Assembly: GCF_900129835.1 (NCBI RefSeq)
Contig: NZ_FQXA01000008.1
Coordinates: forward strand, 1 to 64,000
DNA length: 64,000 nucleotides
Direction: 5' to 3'
Source: Stutzerimonas xanthomarina DSM 18231
Lineage (GTDB): Bacteria; Pseudomonadota; Gammaproteobacteria; Pseudomonadales; Pseudomonadaceae
Part shown: positions 18,111 through 26,826 of the stretch, piece after piece
Layout of the letters: every line of letters starts with the position of its first letter
How positions within the stretch are numbered: the first letter of the stretch is position 1
Translations under genes and position numbers: made by a program
The notes under the pieces: model-generated
The model's database searches: none
What the model saw: only the letters and a program-made list of their open reading frames with translations
Told to the model about the DNA's origin: nothing

Positions 18111-19193
18111 ATGCCTATGATGTCCTACAGGCGATCGCTGATGCTTTGCCTGCTCGCCCTCGTACCGCTGCCGTCGATTGCCGAGCCAGGCGTCACCACG
18201 CTTGAAGCCACGCGCAGCGAATGGTCCACCTATCGCTTCCCGTTATTTGAAGGTGGATCGGCTGCACCGGAGCGCATCAATATCTACCTGCATGCGTTCG
18301 AGCTTGACGGTTTGCCGGGCCGCTTCGAGCAGTCGCCGTTCGAGCGCATTTGGCCAACAGACGATGCAGGACACGGTGTGGTCAGTCTGGACTACGAAAT
18401 CCATGCCAAGACGCCTGGCTTCCTTTCGCTCGATATCATCGGTGAATATTACGGCGCCTACCTCAGCCTGGGCCGCAACAGCTATGCGTTCTCGCTAGCT
18501 GATGGCTCGCCTCTGTCGTTGCCAGCGTTATTCAGCGAGGCGGGTTTACAGCGTGTGCAGCAACGCATCAGCCAAGCGCGGGTTGGGCGTATCGAGACCT
18601 TTCTGGCCCAGCTTCCTGTCGATGGCGCCACTGGTGACGAAGCTGAGAAGATTGCCATACAGCGCGCGATGTATGGTGAGTGCCTGCCGCGCCATCAGAA
18701 CACCACTCTCGACCATGACCGGCTTGTGCTCGAGCCAACGCAACTGACCCTGATCGCCGGAGGCTGTTCGGCGCATGCGGTTCGCGCACTGGATGATCTA
18801 GGCGAGTTTCCGAACAGTTTCGCTTATGCCGATCTCGCCACAGAGCTGAGCGCCTATGGACGATGCGTGCTGCTGGAGCAGCGCAGCGATTGCCGGGATC
18901 TGTCGAACCCGCAGATAAGCGGCGTCTACCGCGGCGTGGTGGACAGGCAGCAGCGGACGCTGGTTATCGCACCGCCTGACACCAGCGGTTCATCCAGGGC
19001 TTTCTATTTTCGGGATAAGGACGCCAGCAAGGTTGAGCTCGTTGCGAAACGACGGGTCGACGTGAGTCATATCCAGCTTCGGGAACAGAATGCTGTGCCC
19101 GCCATGTTCGAACTCCAGCTAGACCGCGATGGCCGGCTCAATGGCACATGGCAGCCAGAGGGCGGGGTCGCTATTCCCGTCGAGTTGCGCTAA
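18111..19193 (+). CDS. Secreted hypothetical protein
   Basis: A ~360-residue protein with an N-terminal signal peptide (SLMLCLLALVPLPSIAEPG; likely cleavage after ...IAE or SIA). The mature chain is beta-rich with LDYEIHAKTPGFLSLDIIGEYYGAYLS, reminiscent of domains that precede DUF3298/RsiV-like modules, and SLPALFSEAGLQRV. Two Cys pairs (ECLPRH/GGCSAH, RCVLLEQRSDCRD) could make disulfides. In-frame ATGs at 18111, 18117 and 18120 all give a plausible signal; GAGG favours one of these. I do not assign a function. Confidence 0.72.
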   Translation: MPMMSYRRSLMLCLLALVPLPSIAEPGVTTLEATRSEWSTYRFPLFEGGSAAPERINIYLHAFELDGLPGRFEQSPFERIWPTDDAGHGVVSLDYEIHAKTPGFLSLDIIGEYYGAYLSLGRNSYAFSLADGSPLSLPALFSEAGLQRVQQRISQARVGRIETFLAQLPVDGATGDEAEKIAIQRAMYGECLPRHQNTTLDHDRLVLEPTQLTLIAGGCSAHAVRALDDLGEFPNSFAYADLATELSAYGRCVLLEQRSDCRDLSNPQISGVYRGVVDRQQRTLVIAPPDTSGSSRAFYFRDKDASKVELVAKRRVDVSHIQLREQNAVPAMFELQLDRDGRLNGTWQPEGGVAIPVELR

Positions 19194-19256
19194 GTACGTT
19201 CAAGGCACGTCGGAGCCACGCGTCGGAGCGCGCGGCGAATTCTGAATACCGCTCTA

Positions 19257-19276
19257 TACTGTATGCATGAACAGTA
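19257..19276 (+). promoter_or_regulatory. LexA (SOS) box overlapping promoter
   Basis: The sequence CTGTATGCATGAACAG at 19259-19274 fits CTGT-N8-ACAG exactly and is extended by TA on both sides like the E. coli consensus. TATACT at 19255-19260 overlaps it and could be the -10 element. It lies 14 bp before the start of the radical SAM gene, so LexA binding would block that transcript. Confidence 0.85.
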
Positions 19277-19290
19277 TTTGAGCACAGCTG

Positions 19291-20361
19291 ATGTCACATA
19301 AACCGCACCTTTCCACACCGCGCGGTCGCGGTACCGCCATCAACCCGGACAACCGTTTTGCCCCGACTCGCTGCGAAGCGTATGACGACGGCTGGGAACA
19401 AGACGTACCGCCGACCCGCGCCACGGAGATTCGCAGCGAGACGGCTAAGAGCGTGCTTACTCGCAACCAGTCGCCGGACGTGGGTTTCGATCGGTCGGTC
19501 AATCCTTATCGGGGCTGTGAGCATGGTTGTATTTATTGTTTTGCGAGGCCGAGCCACGCGTACTGGGATATGTCGCCGGGAATCGATTTCGAAACGCGAC
19601 TGATCGCCAAGACCAACCTCGCCGAACGCCTCGAACAGGAGCTAAGTAAGCCCGGCTACGTGCCGCAGCCCATCGCGCTGGGGGTCAACACCGATGCTTA
19701 CCAACCCATCGAGCGCGAACAGCAGTTGACGCGCCAGGCACTGGAAATCCTCCTGCGCTTCAAGCATCCGGTGCACATCATCACCAAAGGCTCGCTGGTG
19801 CTGCGCGATCTTGATCTGCTGGTGCCCTTGGCCGAGCAGAAATTGGTCAGCGTTTCGGTCAGCCTCACCACCCTGGATGACGAACTCAAGCGCATCATGG
19901 AGCCTCGCGCGGCGTCGCCTTCTGCGCGGCTGCGGGTGTTGCGTACGCTGCATGAGGCTGGCGTGCCGGTCAGTGTGATGTGCGCGCCGATGATTCCGAT
20001 GATCAACGACATGGAGCTTGAGCGCATGCTCGAAGTGGCGCGCGAAGCCGGTGCGCGCTCGGCCGGTTATGTGCTACTGCGGTTGCCGCACGAAGTGGCC
20101 ACGCTCTTCGACGAATGGCTGCAGGAGCATTTCCCACTACGTGCCGCTCATGTGATGAGCCTGGTGCGCCAGTCGCGCGGCGGTAAGGACTATGACAGCC
20201 GGTTCGGCAGCCGCATGCGCGGCGAAGGCCAGTTCGCGCAGTTGCTCGCGCAGCGCTTTCAGCTGGCCTGCAGATGCCTGGGGTACAACCGGCGCGATCA
20301 GAATTACGGGCTCGATTGCACTCGCTTCGCGCCGCCCGGACAGCAGATGAGCCTGATCTGA
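19291..20361 (+). CDS. PA0069-family radical SAM protein
   Basis: A 356-residue radical SAM enzyme. The 4Fe-4S motif is RGCEHGCIYCFARPSHAYW near residues 73-91 (CxxxCxxC). A conserved Gly-rich/Thr region follows (IITKGSLVLRDLDLL, SVSLTTLDDELKRIMEPRAASP). This resembles the SplB-like family seen next to DNA-repair genes. In P. aeruginosa the homologue PA0069 is, from memory, an SOS gene, and here a LexA box lies directly upstream. No canonical ribosome site is obvious before the ATG. The chemical reaction is unknown; a repair role is inference from regulation. Confidence 0.9.
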   Translation: MSHKPHLSTPRGRGTAINPDNRFAPTRCEAYDDGWEQDVPPTRATEIRSETAKSVLTRNQSPDVGFDRSVNPYRGCEHGCIYCFARPSHAYWDMSPGIDFETRLIAKTNLAERLEQELSKPGYVPQPIALGVNTDAYQPIEREQQLTRQALEILLRFKHPVHIITKGSLVLRDLDLLVPLAEQKLVSVSVSLTTLDDELKRIMEPRAASPSARLRVLRTLHEAGVPVSVMCAPMIPMINDMELERMLEVAREAGARSAGYVLLRLPHEVATLFDEWLQEHFPLRAAHVMSLVRQSRGGKDYDSRFGSRMRGEGQFAQLLAQRFQLACRCLGYNRRDQNYGLDCTRFAPPGQQMSLI

Positions 20362-20829
20362 GCCTGTCGTGGGTTTGCCTATTGGTAGCTCAGTATTTTT
20401 GGTGGGCTGAAGCCCACCCTACCGAGCTGAGTCTGCCGCGGCAGTTATGGATGGGCCCTGTATGTCCATCGCCGCCAGCCAGATCTCCGCTATGGGCCGC
20501 GCTGGCGTTCCGCTTGAGACCGCCAAACGGGGGTCGGATTGATCAACTGGCTAGAACAGAATGCCTTCAGGCCCGTGCCGTAGGATTCCGCTCATCGGTA
20601 ACTCAACATCTTTGGTGGGCTGAAGCCCACCCTACTGGGGGCGCCGTTTCGAGCTGGCTGGGCAGCCGAGGGCTGGGCTCGCGCAGAACAGCGGTCAGCA
20701 CCTCTTTGGCGAGCGCGAGCCAGCGCTGCCGCAGGGCGGCTTACCGGAACTATACGTCGCGCAAGATGCACCAATCCGGGTATCGCTGTGGCGTCCGTGG
20801 CCGACGCGCATTCGCATCTCGGAGGCAAC
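20362..20829. other. Intergenic region with two GGTGGGC-type repeats
   Basis: Two direct copies of GGTGGGCTGAAGCCCACC occur at about 20401-20422 and 20614-20635. Each is preceded by a similar stretch (GGTAGCTCAGTATTTTT / GGTAACTCAACATCTTT), so a unit longer than the palindrome was duplicated. No gene seen; a frame running through the region is repeat-derived. Confidence 0.75.
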
Positions 20830-21093
20830 GTGGATTGGATTGATCTTTTGCAATGGCCAGCCATGGTGGTCACGGTAATGGCCGCCTGGTTGATTGGCTC
20901 GCTGAGGCCGGGGCGACGTACGGTCGGCTTCTGGTGCTTTCTGTTGAGCAACCTGCTCTGGGTTATCTGGGGCTGGCACGCCGAAGCCTGGGCGCTGATT
21001 ACCCTGCAGGTGTGCCTGGCAGTGATGAATATTCGTGGCGTAAAGAAGAATGACCACGACGCTTCAGGGGCAGAAGCGAGCCCAAACACCTGA
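20830..21093 (+). CDS. Small membrane protein, hypothetical
   Basis: An 87-residue protein with three hydrophobic segments (MVVTVMAAWLIGSL, TVGFWCFLLSNLLWVIWGW, ALITLQVCLAVMNIRG) and a short charged C-terminus. The GTG start at 20830 is chosen because GGAGG ends 5 nt before it; a GTG at 20788 would add a hydrophilic tail without a ribosome site. It resembles small conserved membrane proteins of Pseudomonas, sometimes annotated as amino-acid-transporter-like. It stops 208 bp before coxB; function unknown. Confidence 0.7.
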   Translation: MDWIDLLQWPAMVVTVMAAWLIGSLRPGRRTVGFWCFLLSNLLWVIWGWHAEAWALITLQVCLAVMNIRGVKKNDHDASGAEASPNT

Positions 21094-21098
21094 CGAAA

Positions 21099-21126
21099 TT
21101 GCCAGTCCGGGATCGCTGTCTATACT
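21099..21126 (+). promoter_or_regulatory. Sigma70-type promoter for the cox operon
   Basis: TTGCCA (21099-21104), a 16-nt spacer and TATACT (21121-21126) make a good housekeeping promoter. A transcript from here would have a ~170-nt leader before coxB. Confidence 0.5.
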
Positions 21127-21301
21127 CCGATCGTAAGCGTACCGATTGAATCCGACTGCGCGTGCAAAGCGAGAGATGGCAACCAGGCATTGGGGGGAGC
21201 CAGATCAGAGCGTAGTCAGGCCATCGTAGCGAGCGTTTGTTCTGCTCCGTGGCCAGACAGGCAGTCGGCGGGATAACAAGAACCATAAGGGGAACCCGCT
21301 A

Positions 21302-22435
21302 ATGTCGCGACATCCACGAGTCTGGATGGGGATTGGGCTGTGGTCGCTATTCGGTCAGGCCCAGGCGGCCTGGGACGTGAATATGCGAGCCGGCGTAACC
21401 GATGTCAGCCGCTCCGTATTCGACCTGCACATGGCGATCTTCTGGATCTGTGTAGTCATCGGCGCGCTGGTATTCGGTGTGATGATCTATTCGATGATTG
21501 CGCATCGCCGCAGCAAGCGCCTGCATTCGGCGAACTTCCATGAAAACACCAAGGTAGAGGTGCTCTGGACGGTCATTCCCCTGCTGATTCTGGTGGGCAT
21601 GGCGGTTCCGGCCACTCGCACGCTGATCCATATCTACGACCCGACCGAGTCCGACGTGGATATCCAGATCACTGGCTACCAGTGGAAGTGGCATTACAAG
21701 TACCTGGGCGAGGATGTGGAGTTCTTCAGCAACCTCACCACGCCGCGCGACCAGATCAACAACCTGGCGCCCAAGGGTGAGCACTACCTGCTGGAAGTCG
21801 ACGAGCCGCTGGTGATTCCTACCGGCGCCAAAGTGCGCTTCCTGATCACCGCGGCGGATGTCATCCACTCCTGGTGGGTGCCGGAGCTGGCGGTGAAGAA
21901 GGACGCCATCCCCGGCTTCATCAACGAATCCTGGACCCGTGTCGAGGAGCCCGGCATCTACCGCGGCCAGTGCACTGAGCTGTGCGGCAAGGACCACGGT
22001 TTCATGCCGGTGGTGGTGGATGTGCGGTCGCCGGAAGATTACGCCGCCTGGCTCGGCGAGAAGAAGGCCGAGGCCGCCAAGCTGGCCGAGCTGACCAGCA
22101 AGGAATGGACGCTGGACGAGCTGGTTGCACGCGGCGAGAAGGTCTACCAGACCAATTGCGTGGCCTGCCACCAGGCCAGCGGCGAGGGCATGCCGCCGAC
22201 CTTCCCGGCGCTCAAAGGCTCGCAGATCGTCACCCAGGACGTTGAGGCGCACATCAACATCGTCGTCAATGGCAAGCCGGGTACGTCCATGGCGGCGTTC
22301 GGCAAGCAACTGTCCGAGGTCGATCTGGCCGCCGTCATCACCTATGAGCGCAACGCCTGGGGCAACGACACGGGCGAGATGGTCACGCCGAAAGACGTGC
22401 TCGACTTCAAACAGGCCGAAGAAGCCACCCAATAA
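21302..22435 (+). CDS. coxB: Cytochrome c oxidase subunit II with fused cytochrome c domain
   Basis: A 377-residue subunit II of the aa3/caa3-type terminal oxidase; it accepts electrons on the periplasmic face. A signal/first hydrophobic segment and two membrane helices (near 43-65 and 86-104) precede the CuA domain: His189, Cys224, Glu226, Cys228, His232 and Met235 are all present (CTELCGKDHGFMP). A C-terminal cytochrome c domain carries CVACH at 286-290, so the subunit is of the caa3 form. AAGGGG precedes the start. It is the first gene of the oxidase cluster, 13 nt before coxA. Confidence 0.97.
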   Translation: MSRHPRVWMGIGLWSLFGQAQAAWDVNMRAGVTDVSRSVFDLHMAIFWICVVIGALVFGVMIYSMIAHRRSKRLHSANFHENTKVEVLWTVIPLLILVGMAVPATRTLIHIYDPTESDVDIQITGYQWKWHYKYLGEDVEFFSNLTTPRDQINNLAPKGEHYLLEVDEPLVIPTGAKVRFLITAADVIHSWWVPELAVKKDAIPGFINESWTRVEEPGIYRGQCTELCGKDHGFMPVVVDVRSPEDYAAWLGEKKAEAAKLAELTSKEWTLDELVARGEKVYQTNCVACHQASGEGMPPTFPALKGSQIVTQDVEAHINIVVNGKPGTSMAAFGKQLSEVDLAAVITYERNAWGNDTGEMVTPKDVLDFKQAEEATQ

Positions 22436-22448
22436 GAGGAAGACGGCG

Positions 22449-24077
22449 ATGAGTGCAGTGATCGACGATCATGGTCATGCCGGACACGACCATCACCACG
22501 GCCCCGCCAAGGGCCTCTCGCGCTGGCTGCTGACCACCAACCACAAGGACATCGGCTCGATGTACCTGTGGTTCAGCTTCTGCGCCTTCCTGCTCGGCGG
22601 CTCGTTCGCCATGGTCATCCGAGCCGAACTGTTCCAACCCGGACTGCAGATCGTGCAGCCGGAATTCTTCAACCAGATGACCACCATGCACGGCCTGGTA
22701 ATGGTCTTCGGCGCGGTGATGCCGGCCTTCGTCGGCCTGGCCAACTGGATGATCCCGCTGATGATCGGCGCGCCGGACATGGCCCTGCCGCGGATGAACA
22801 ACTTCAGCTTCTGGCTGCTGCCGGCGGCCTTCGGTCTGTTGGTCTCGACGCTGTTCATGGAGGGCGGCGGACCCAACTTCGGCTGGACGTTCTACGCACC
22901 GCTGTCGACGACTTACGCGCCGGAGTCGGTGACCTTCTTCATCTTCGCTATTCACCTGATGGGCATCAGTTCGATCATGGGCGCGATCAACGTGGTCGCC
23001 ACCGTGCTCAACCTGCGGGCGCCGGGCATGACGCTGATGAAGATGCCGCTGTTCGTCTGGACCTGGCTGATCACCGCTTTCCTGCTGATCGCGGTGATGC
23101 CGGTGCTGGCCGGTGTGGTGACCATGATGTTGATGGATATCCACTTCGGCACCAGCTTCTTCAGCGCGGCCGGTGGCGGCGACCCGGTGCTGTTCCAGCA
23201 CGTGTTCTGGTTCTTCGGGCACCCCGAGGTGTACATCATGATCCTGCCGGCGTTCGGCGCGGTCAGCTCTATCATCCCGGCGTTCTCGCGCAAGCCGCTG
23301 TTCGGCTACACCTCGATGGTTTATGCCACCGGAGCGATTGCCTTCCTCTCTTTCATCGTCTGGGCGCACCACATGTTCACCGTCGGCGTGCCGCTGACCG
23401 GTGAACTGTTCTTCATGTACGCGACCATGCTGATCGCCGTGCCGACCGGGGTGAAAGTGTTCAACTGGGTGTCGACCATGTGGCGTGGCTCGCTGACGTT
23501 CGAAGCGCCAATGCTGTTCGCCGTGGCCTTCGTCATTCTTTTCTCGATCGGCGGTTTCTCCGGCTTGATGCTGGCCATCGCCCCGGCGGACTTCCAGTAC
23601 CACGACACCTACTTCGTGGTGGCGCACTTCCACTACGTGCTGGTGCCCGGCGCGATCTTCGGCATCTTCGCCTCGGCTTACTACTGGCTGCCCAAGTGGA
23701 CCGGGCATATGTACGACGAGACGCTGGCCAAGCTGCATTTCTGGATGAGCTTCGTCGGCATGAACCTGGCGTTTTTCCCGATGCACTTCGTGGGTTTGGC
23801 GGGCATGCCGCGGCGGATCCCGGACTACAACATGATGTTCGCCAACTTCAACATGGTTTCAAGCATCGGCGCCTTCATGTTCGGCGCGACGCAGTTGCTG
23901 TTCCTGTACATCGTCATCAAATGCATCAAGGGCGGCCCGGCTGCCGCAGCCAAGCCCTGGGACGGTGCAGAGGGTCTGGAGTGGAGCGTGCCGTCACCGG
24001 CGCCGTACCACACCTTCAGTGTCCCGCCGGACATGCATCAACTCCACGAACACCGCACGGGGCCGAAGGATGATTAG
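22449..24077 (+). CDS. coxA: Cytochrome c oxidase subunit I
   Basis: A 542-residue catalytic subunit with 12 membrane helices, binding heme a, heme a3 and CuB and pumping protons. Seen: TTNHKDIGSMYLWF, MTTMHGLVMVFGAVMPAF with a heme-a His, HVFWFFGHPEVYIMILPAFG (CuB His and the cross-linked Tyr), IVWAHHMFTVG (two more CuB His) and HDTYFVVAHFHYVL (heme a3/a His). A His-rich N-terminus (DDHGHAGHDHHHG) may bind copper (inference). The frame is open upstream of the ATG, but that overlaps coxB out of frame; the start at 22449 has a GAGGAA site. Confidence 0.98.
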   Translation: MSAVIDDHGHAGHDHHHGPAKGLSRWLLTTNHKDIGSMYLWFSFCAFLLGGSFAMVIRAELFQPGLQIVQPEFFNQMTTMHGLVMVFGAVMPAFVGLANWMIPLMIGAPDMALPRMNNFSFWLLPAAFGLLVSTLFMEGGGPNFGWTFYAPLSTTYAPESVTFFIFAIHLMGISSIMGAINVVATVLNLRAPGMTLMKMPLFVWTWLITAFLLIAVMPVLAGVVTMMLMDIHFGTSFFSAAGGGDPVLFQHVFWFFGHPEVYIMILPAFGAVSSIIPAFSRKPLFGYTSMVYATGAIAFLSFIVWAHHMFTVGVPLTGELFFMYATMLIAVPTGVKVFNWVSTMWRGSLTFEAPMLFAVAFVILFSIGGFSGLMLAIAPADFQYHDTYFVVAHFHYVLVPGAIFGIFASAYYWLPKWTGHMYDETLAKLHFWMSFVGMNLAFFPMHFVGLAGMPRRIPDYNMMFANFNMVSSIGAFMFGATQLLFLYIVIKCIKGGPAAAAKPWDGAEGLEWSVPSPAPYHTFSVPPDMHQLHEHRTGPKDD

Positions 24078-24174
24078 GGCACAAGCCGCTAAAGGCTGGA
24101 GGCCGGAGGCTGGGCTTCGGGTGGACTCGACGGGCTGCGCCGTGGCTATTGGACGCGTGGTAGGTGGTGCCGTT

Positions 24175-24289
24175 GGTGGGCTGAAGCCCACCCTACATGG
24201 CGCCGGGTATTACCAGAAATCCGGAGGGGCCGGTCAGCGCTCCGCTTCAGCACACTATAGCGACCCGGTAGGGTGGGCTTCAGCCCACC
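24175..24289. repeat. Inverted pair of GGTGGGC-type repeats inside the cox operon
   Basis: One copy of GGTGGGCTGAAGCCCACC at 24175-24196 and an inverted copy at 24268-24289, about 70 bp apart, fill most of the 273-bp gap between coxA and ctaG. They can fold alone or with each other into a long hairpin in the mRNA. The rest of the gap holds no gene. Confidence 0.85.
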
Positions 24290-24350
24290 GGAGTGGTTAT
24301 GAACAGTGTGAGGCTGCGCCTGACGAAAAGCTCTGTACGAGGCGGGTGCC

Positions 24351-24932
24351 ATGAGCGATTCCCTGCCCATCCCCCGCCTGGTCCGCCGGTTACTGCTGGT
24401 GGTCGTGGCGATGTTCGCCTTCGGCTTTGCCCTGGTGCCAATCTACGACGTCATGTGCCAGGCCTTCGGCATCAACGGCAAGACGGCGGGCGCTTATGAA
24501 GGAGCGCAGATTGTGGACGAGGCGCGCGAGGTACGGGTGCAATTCCTCGCGACCAACGCATCGGGGATGGTCTGGGAATTCAAACCGGTCGCCGATCAGC
24601 TCAGCGTTCATCCCGGTTCCAGCCACGAGATGCGCTTCATCGCCTACAACCCCACCGACAAACCGATGACTGCACAGGCGGTGCCCAGCGTGTCGCCATC
24701 GAAGGCCGCGGCTTATTTCCACAAGACCGAGTGTTTCTGCTTTACCCAGCAAGTGCTGCAGCCCGGTGAGCGCATCGAAATGCCGGTGCGCTTCATCGTC
24801 GATCGTGATTTGCCCGCAGACGTGCGCCACCTGACGCTCGCCTACACCCTGTTCGATATCACGTCTCGCCAACCTCCCGTCGCCGTTGTTGATCAGGCGT
24901 CTCTGGTGGCGGCCAAGGAGAGTCTGCAATGA
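24351..24932 (+). CDS. ctaG: Cytochrome c oxidase assembly protein CtaG (Cox11)
   Basis: A 193-residue copper chaperone that delivers CuB to subunit I. One N-terminal membrane anchor (LLLVVVAMFAFGFALVPIYDVMCQ) is followed by a periplasmic immunoglobulin-like domain with the copper motif ECFCFTQQ (CxC). The family hallmark VPIYDVMCQAFGINGKT is intact. It overlaps the next gene (coxC) by ATGA, so the two are translationally coupled. It is separated from coxA by repeats. Confidence 0.96.
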   Translation: MSDSLPIPRLVRRLLLVVVAMFAFGFALVPIYDVMCQAFGINGKTAGAYEGAQIVDEAREVRVQFLATNASGMVWEFKPVADQLSVHPGSSHEMRFIAYNPTDKPMTAQAVPSVSPSKAAAYFHKTECFCFTQQVLQPGERIEMPVRFIVDRDLPADVRHLTLAYTLFDITSRQPPVAVVDQASLVAAKESLQ

Positions 24933-25828
24933 GCCAACAGACCACCACGCACGAGAATTACTACGTTCCCGCCCAGAGCAAATGGCCGATCGTGGCGACG
25001 ATAGCGCTGCTGACTACCGTGTTCGGGCTGGGCAGCTGGTTCAACGATCTCAAGGCCGGTCGCGATGAGATCAGTGGCCCGATTATTTTCTTCATCGGCG
25101 CGCTGCTGATCGCCTACATGATGTTTGGCTGGTTCGGTGCGGTGGTCCGCGAAGGGCGAGCAGGTCTCTACAGCGCGCAGATGGACCGCTCGTTCCGCTG
25201 GGGGATGAGCTGGTTCATCTTTTCCGAGGTGATGTTCTTTCTCGCCTTCTTCGGCGTGCTGTTCTACGTCCGCTATTGGGTTGGTCCCTGGCTCGGCGGT
25301 GAGGGTGACAAAGGTGTCAGTGCCATGCTCTGGCCAAACTTCGAATATACCTGGCCGCTGCTGAACAACCCGGACCCCAGCGTCTATCCCGCGCCAGAAG
25401 GCACCATCAGTCCCTGGGGGCTGCCGCTGATCAACACTATTCTGCTGGTCAGCTCCAGCTTCACCCTGACCTGGGGGCACCACGCCCTGCGCAAGGGCAA
25501 TCGCAAGCAGCTCAAGCTCGGGCTTGGTTTGACCGTGTTGCTGGGCGTCATCTTCCTGATCTTGCAGATCGAGGAATACATTCATGCCTACACCGAGCTT
25601 GGCCTGACGCTGGGCTCGGGCATCTACGGCGCGACGTTTTTCATGCTTACGGGCTTTCACGGCGCTCACGTGACCATGGGCGCGATCATCCTGACGGTGA
25701 TGCTGGTGCGCAGCTTTCGCGGCCACTTCACACCCGAGCAGCATTTCGGGTTCGAGGCGGCGGCCTGGTACTGGCACTTCGTGGACGTGGTGTGGATTGG
25801 TCTGTTCGTCTTTGTTTACGTGATCTAG
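24929..25828 (+). CDS. coxC: Cytochrome c oxidase subunit III
   Basis: A 299-residue subunit III with seven hydrophobic segments. Family blocks: FRWGMSWFIFSEVMFFLAFFG, INTILLVSSSFTLTWGHHAL, FFMLTGFHGAHVTMGA and the C-terminal EAAAWYWHFVDVVWIGLFVFVY. It stabilises the catalytic core and its proton uptake; it carries no redox centre. It is the fourth gene of the operon, starting within the ctaG stop. Confidence 0.97.
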   Translation: MSQQTTTHENYYVPAQSKWPIVATIALLTTVFGLGSWFNDLKAGRDEISGPIIFFIGALLIAYMMFGWFGAVVREGRAGLYSAQMDRSFRWGMSWFIFSEVMFFLAFFGVLFYVRYWVGPWLGGEGDKGVSAMLWPNFEYTWPLLNNPDPSVYPAPEGTISPWGLPLINTILLVSSSFTLTWGHHALRKGNRKQLKLGLGLTVLLGVIFLILQIEEYIHAYTELGLTLGSGIYGATFFMLTGFHGAHVTMGAIILTVMLVRSFRGHFTPEQHFGFEAAAWYWHFVDVVWIGLFVFVYVI

Positions 25829-25833
25829 CGCGA

Positions 25834-26037
25834 TCAGGCTCCGAAACCGGGCTGCAGTTGGCCGGAATAGAAGCCCCAGGCGATCAGGGCGACTGTCAAA
25901 GCGGTAAGGGAGACGCGAACTAAGAGGGCGGTGAGCACTCGTGAGGTTCGGCCTTCATCCTTGACCAGAAAGAACAGACCACTGAACAGACTGACCAGTG
26001 TGGCTACTAATAACAGAACAATCGCCGCCTTGAGCAT
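25834..26037 (-). CDS. Twin-transmembrane protein, DUF2909
   Basis: A 67-residue protein with two membrane helices (AAIVLLLVATLVSLFSGLFFLV and TALLVRVSLTALTVALIAWGF) joined by KDEGRTSRV, the DUF2909 pattern. It is on the opposite strand within the cox cluster, 5 bp from the coxC stop, as in related Pseudomonas clusters (from memory). The start at 26037 is preferred because the longer frame only adds an antisense tail. A role in oxidase assembly is plausible by position only. Confidence 0.82.
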   Translation of the reverse strand: MLKAAIVLLLVATLVSLFSGLFFLVKDEGRTSRVLTALLVRVSLTALTVALIAWGFYSGQLQPGFGA

Positions 26038-26118
26038 GCGCGGGCCCGCCGTCAAGGTGAACTGGGGGAAGTGGGGGTGCAGTATAGCCAGTCGGATCGA
26101 TACGCCGCGGGGCAAGGC

Positions 26119-26826
26119 ATGAACGGCTTCAGGCCGGGCGTCATACCCACGCTGGTGGTGCTATGTCTGCTGCCGTTACTGGTCTGGCTGGGATTCTGGC
26201 AGCTAGAGCGCGGTGAGCAGAAGCGCGACATGCTGGCTCGTCAGGAAGCGCGCGAGGCCGCAGTGCCGATCGGGCCGGAGCAGATCGGCACGCTCCAGGA
26301 GCCGGCCTATACACGCGTAAACCTGCAGGGCAGTTTCGATGCCGAGCACAGCTTCCTGCTCGACAGCCGCACCCGCGATGGCCGGGTCGGTGTCGAACTG
26401 TTGCAGCCGTTTCAGGATCAGCCCAGCGGCCGTTGGGTGCTGGTCAACCGCGGCTGGTTGCCCTGGCCGGACCGGCGCATCCCACCGAAATTCGACACGC
26501 CTGATCGCCCACTGAAGCTGGCCACCTGGATCTACGCCCCGTCCGGCGACCCGTTCATTCTCAACCGGCGGATGGCACAAGGCTGGCCGCGGCTGATCAA
26601 CCATGTCGACGTGCAGGAAATCTGGGCCTTGCTCGGCCGCGACGGCGTCCAATACCAGCTGCGGCTGGAGCCCGGCCCCGCAGCCTATCGTGCCGATTGG
26701 CCGGTGACTTTCATGCAGCCGCAGCAGCATGTCGGCTATGCGGTGCAGTGGTTTGCGCTGGCAGCTGCACTGCTGGCGTTGTTCATCTACTTCGGCGTGC
26801 ATCAGGCACGGGGGAACAAGGAATGA
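26119..26826 (+). CDS. SURF1 family oxidase assembly protein
   Basis: A 235-residue protein with a membrane helix at each end (TLVVLCLLPLLVWLGFWQLERGE and FALAAALLALFIYFG) around a periplasmic domain. The GFWQLERGEQK and WVLVNRGWLPWPD blocks and the C-terminal HVGYAVQWF are diagnostic for Surf1/Shy1, which helps insert heme a into oxidase subunit I. The start at 26119 gives the usual short N-terminus. It overlaps the next gene by ATGA. Confidence 0.94.
   Translation: MNGFRPGVIPTLVVLCLLPLLVWLGFWQLERGEQKRDMLARQEAREAAVPIGPEQIGTLQEPAYTRVNLQGSFDAEHSFLLDSRTRDGRVGVELLQPFQDQPSGRWVLVNRGWLPWPDRRIPPKFDTPDRPLKLATWIYAPSGDPFILNRRMAQGWPRLINHVDVQEIWALLGRDGVQYQLRLEPGPAAYRADWPVTFMQPQQHVGYAVQWFALAAALLALFIYFGVHQARGNKE

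Noticed and set aside
22407..23786. 459-codon frame opposite coxA
   Set aside because: Antisense to the oxidase subunit I gene; composition is extremely His/Arg/Glu rich.
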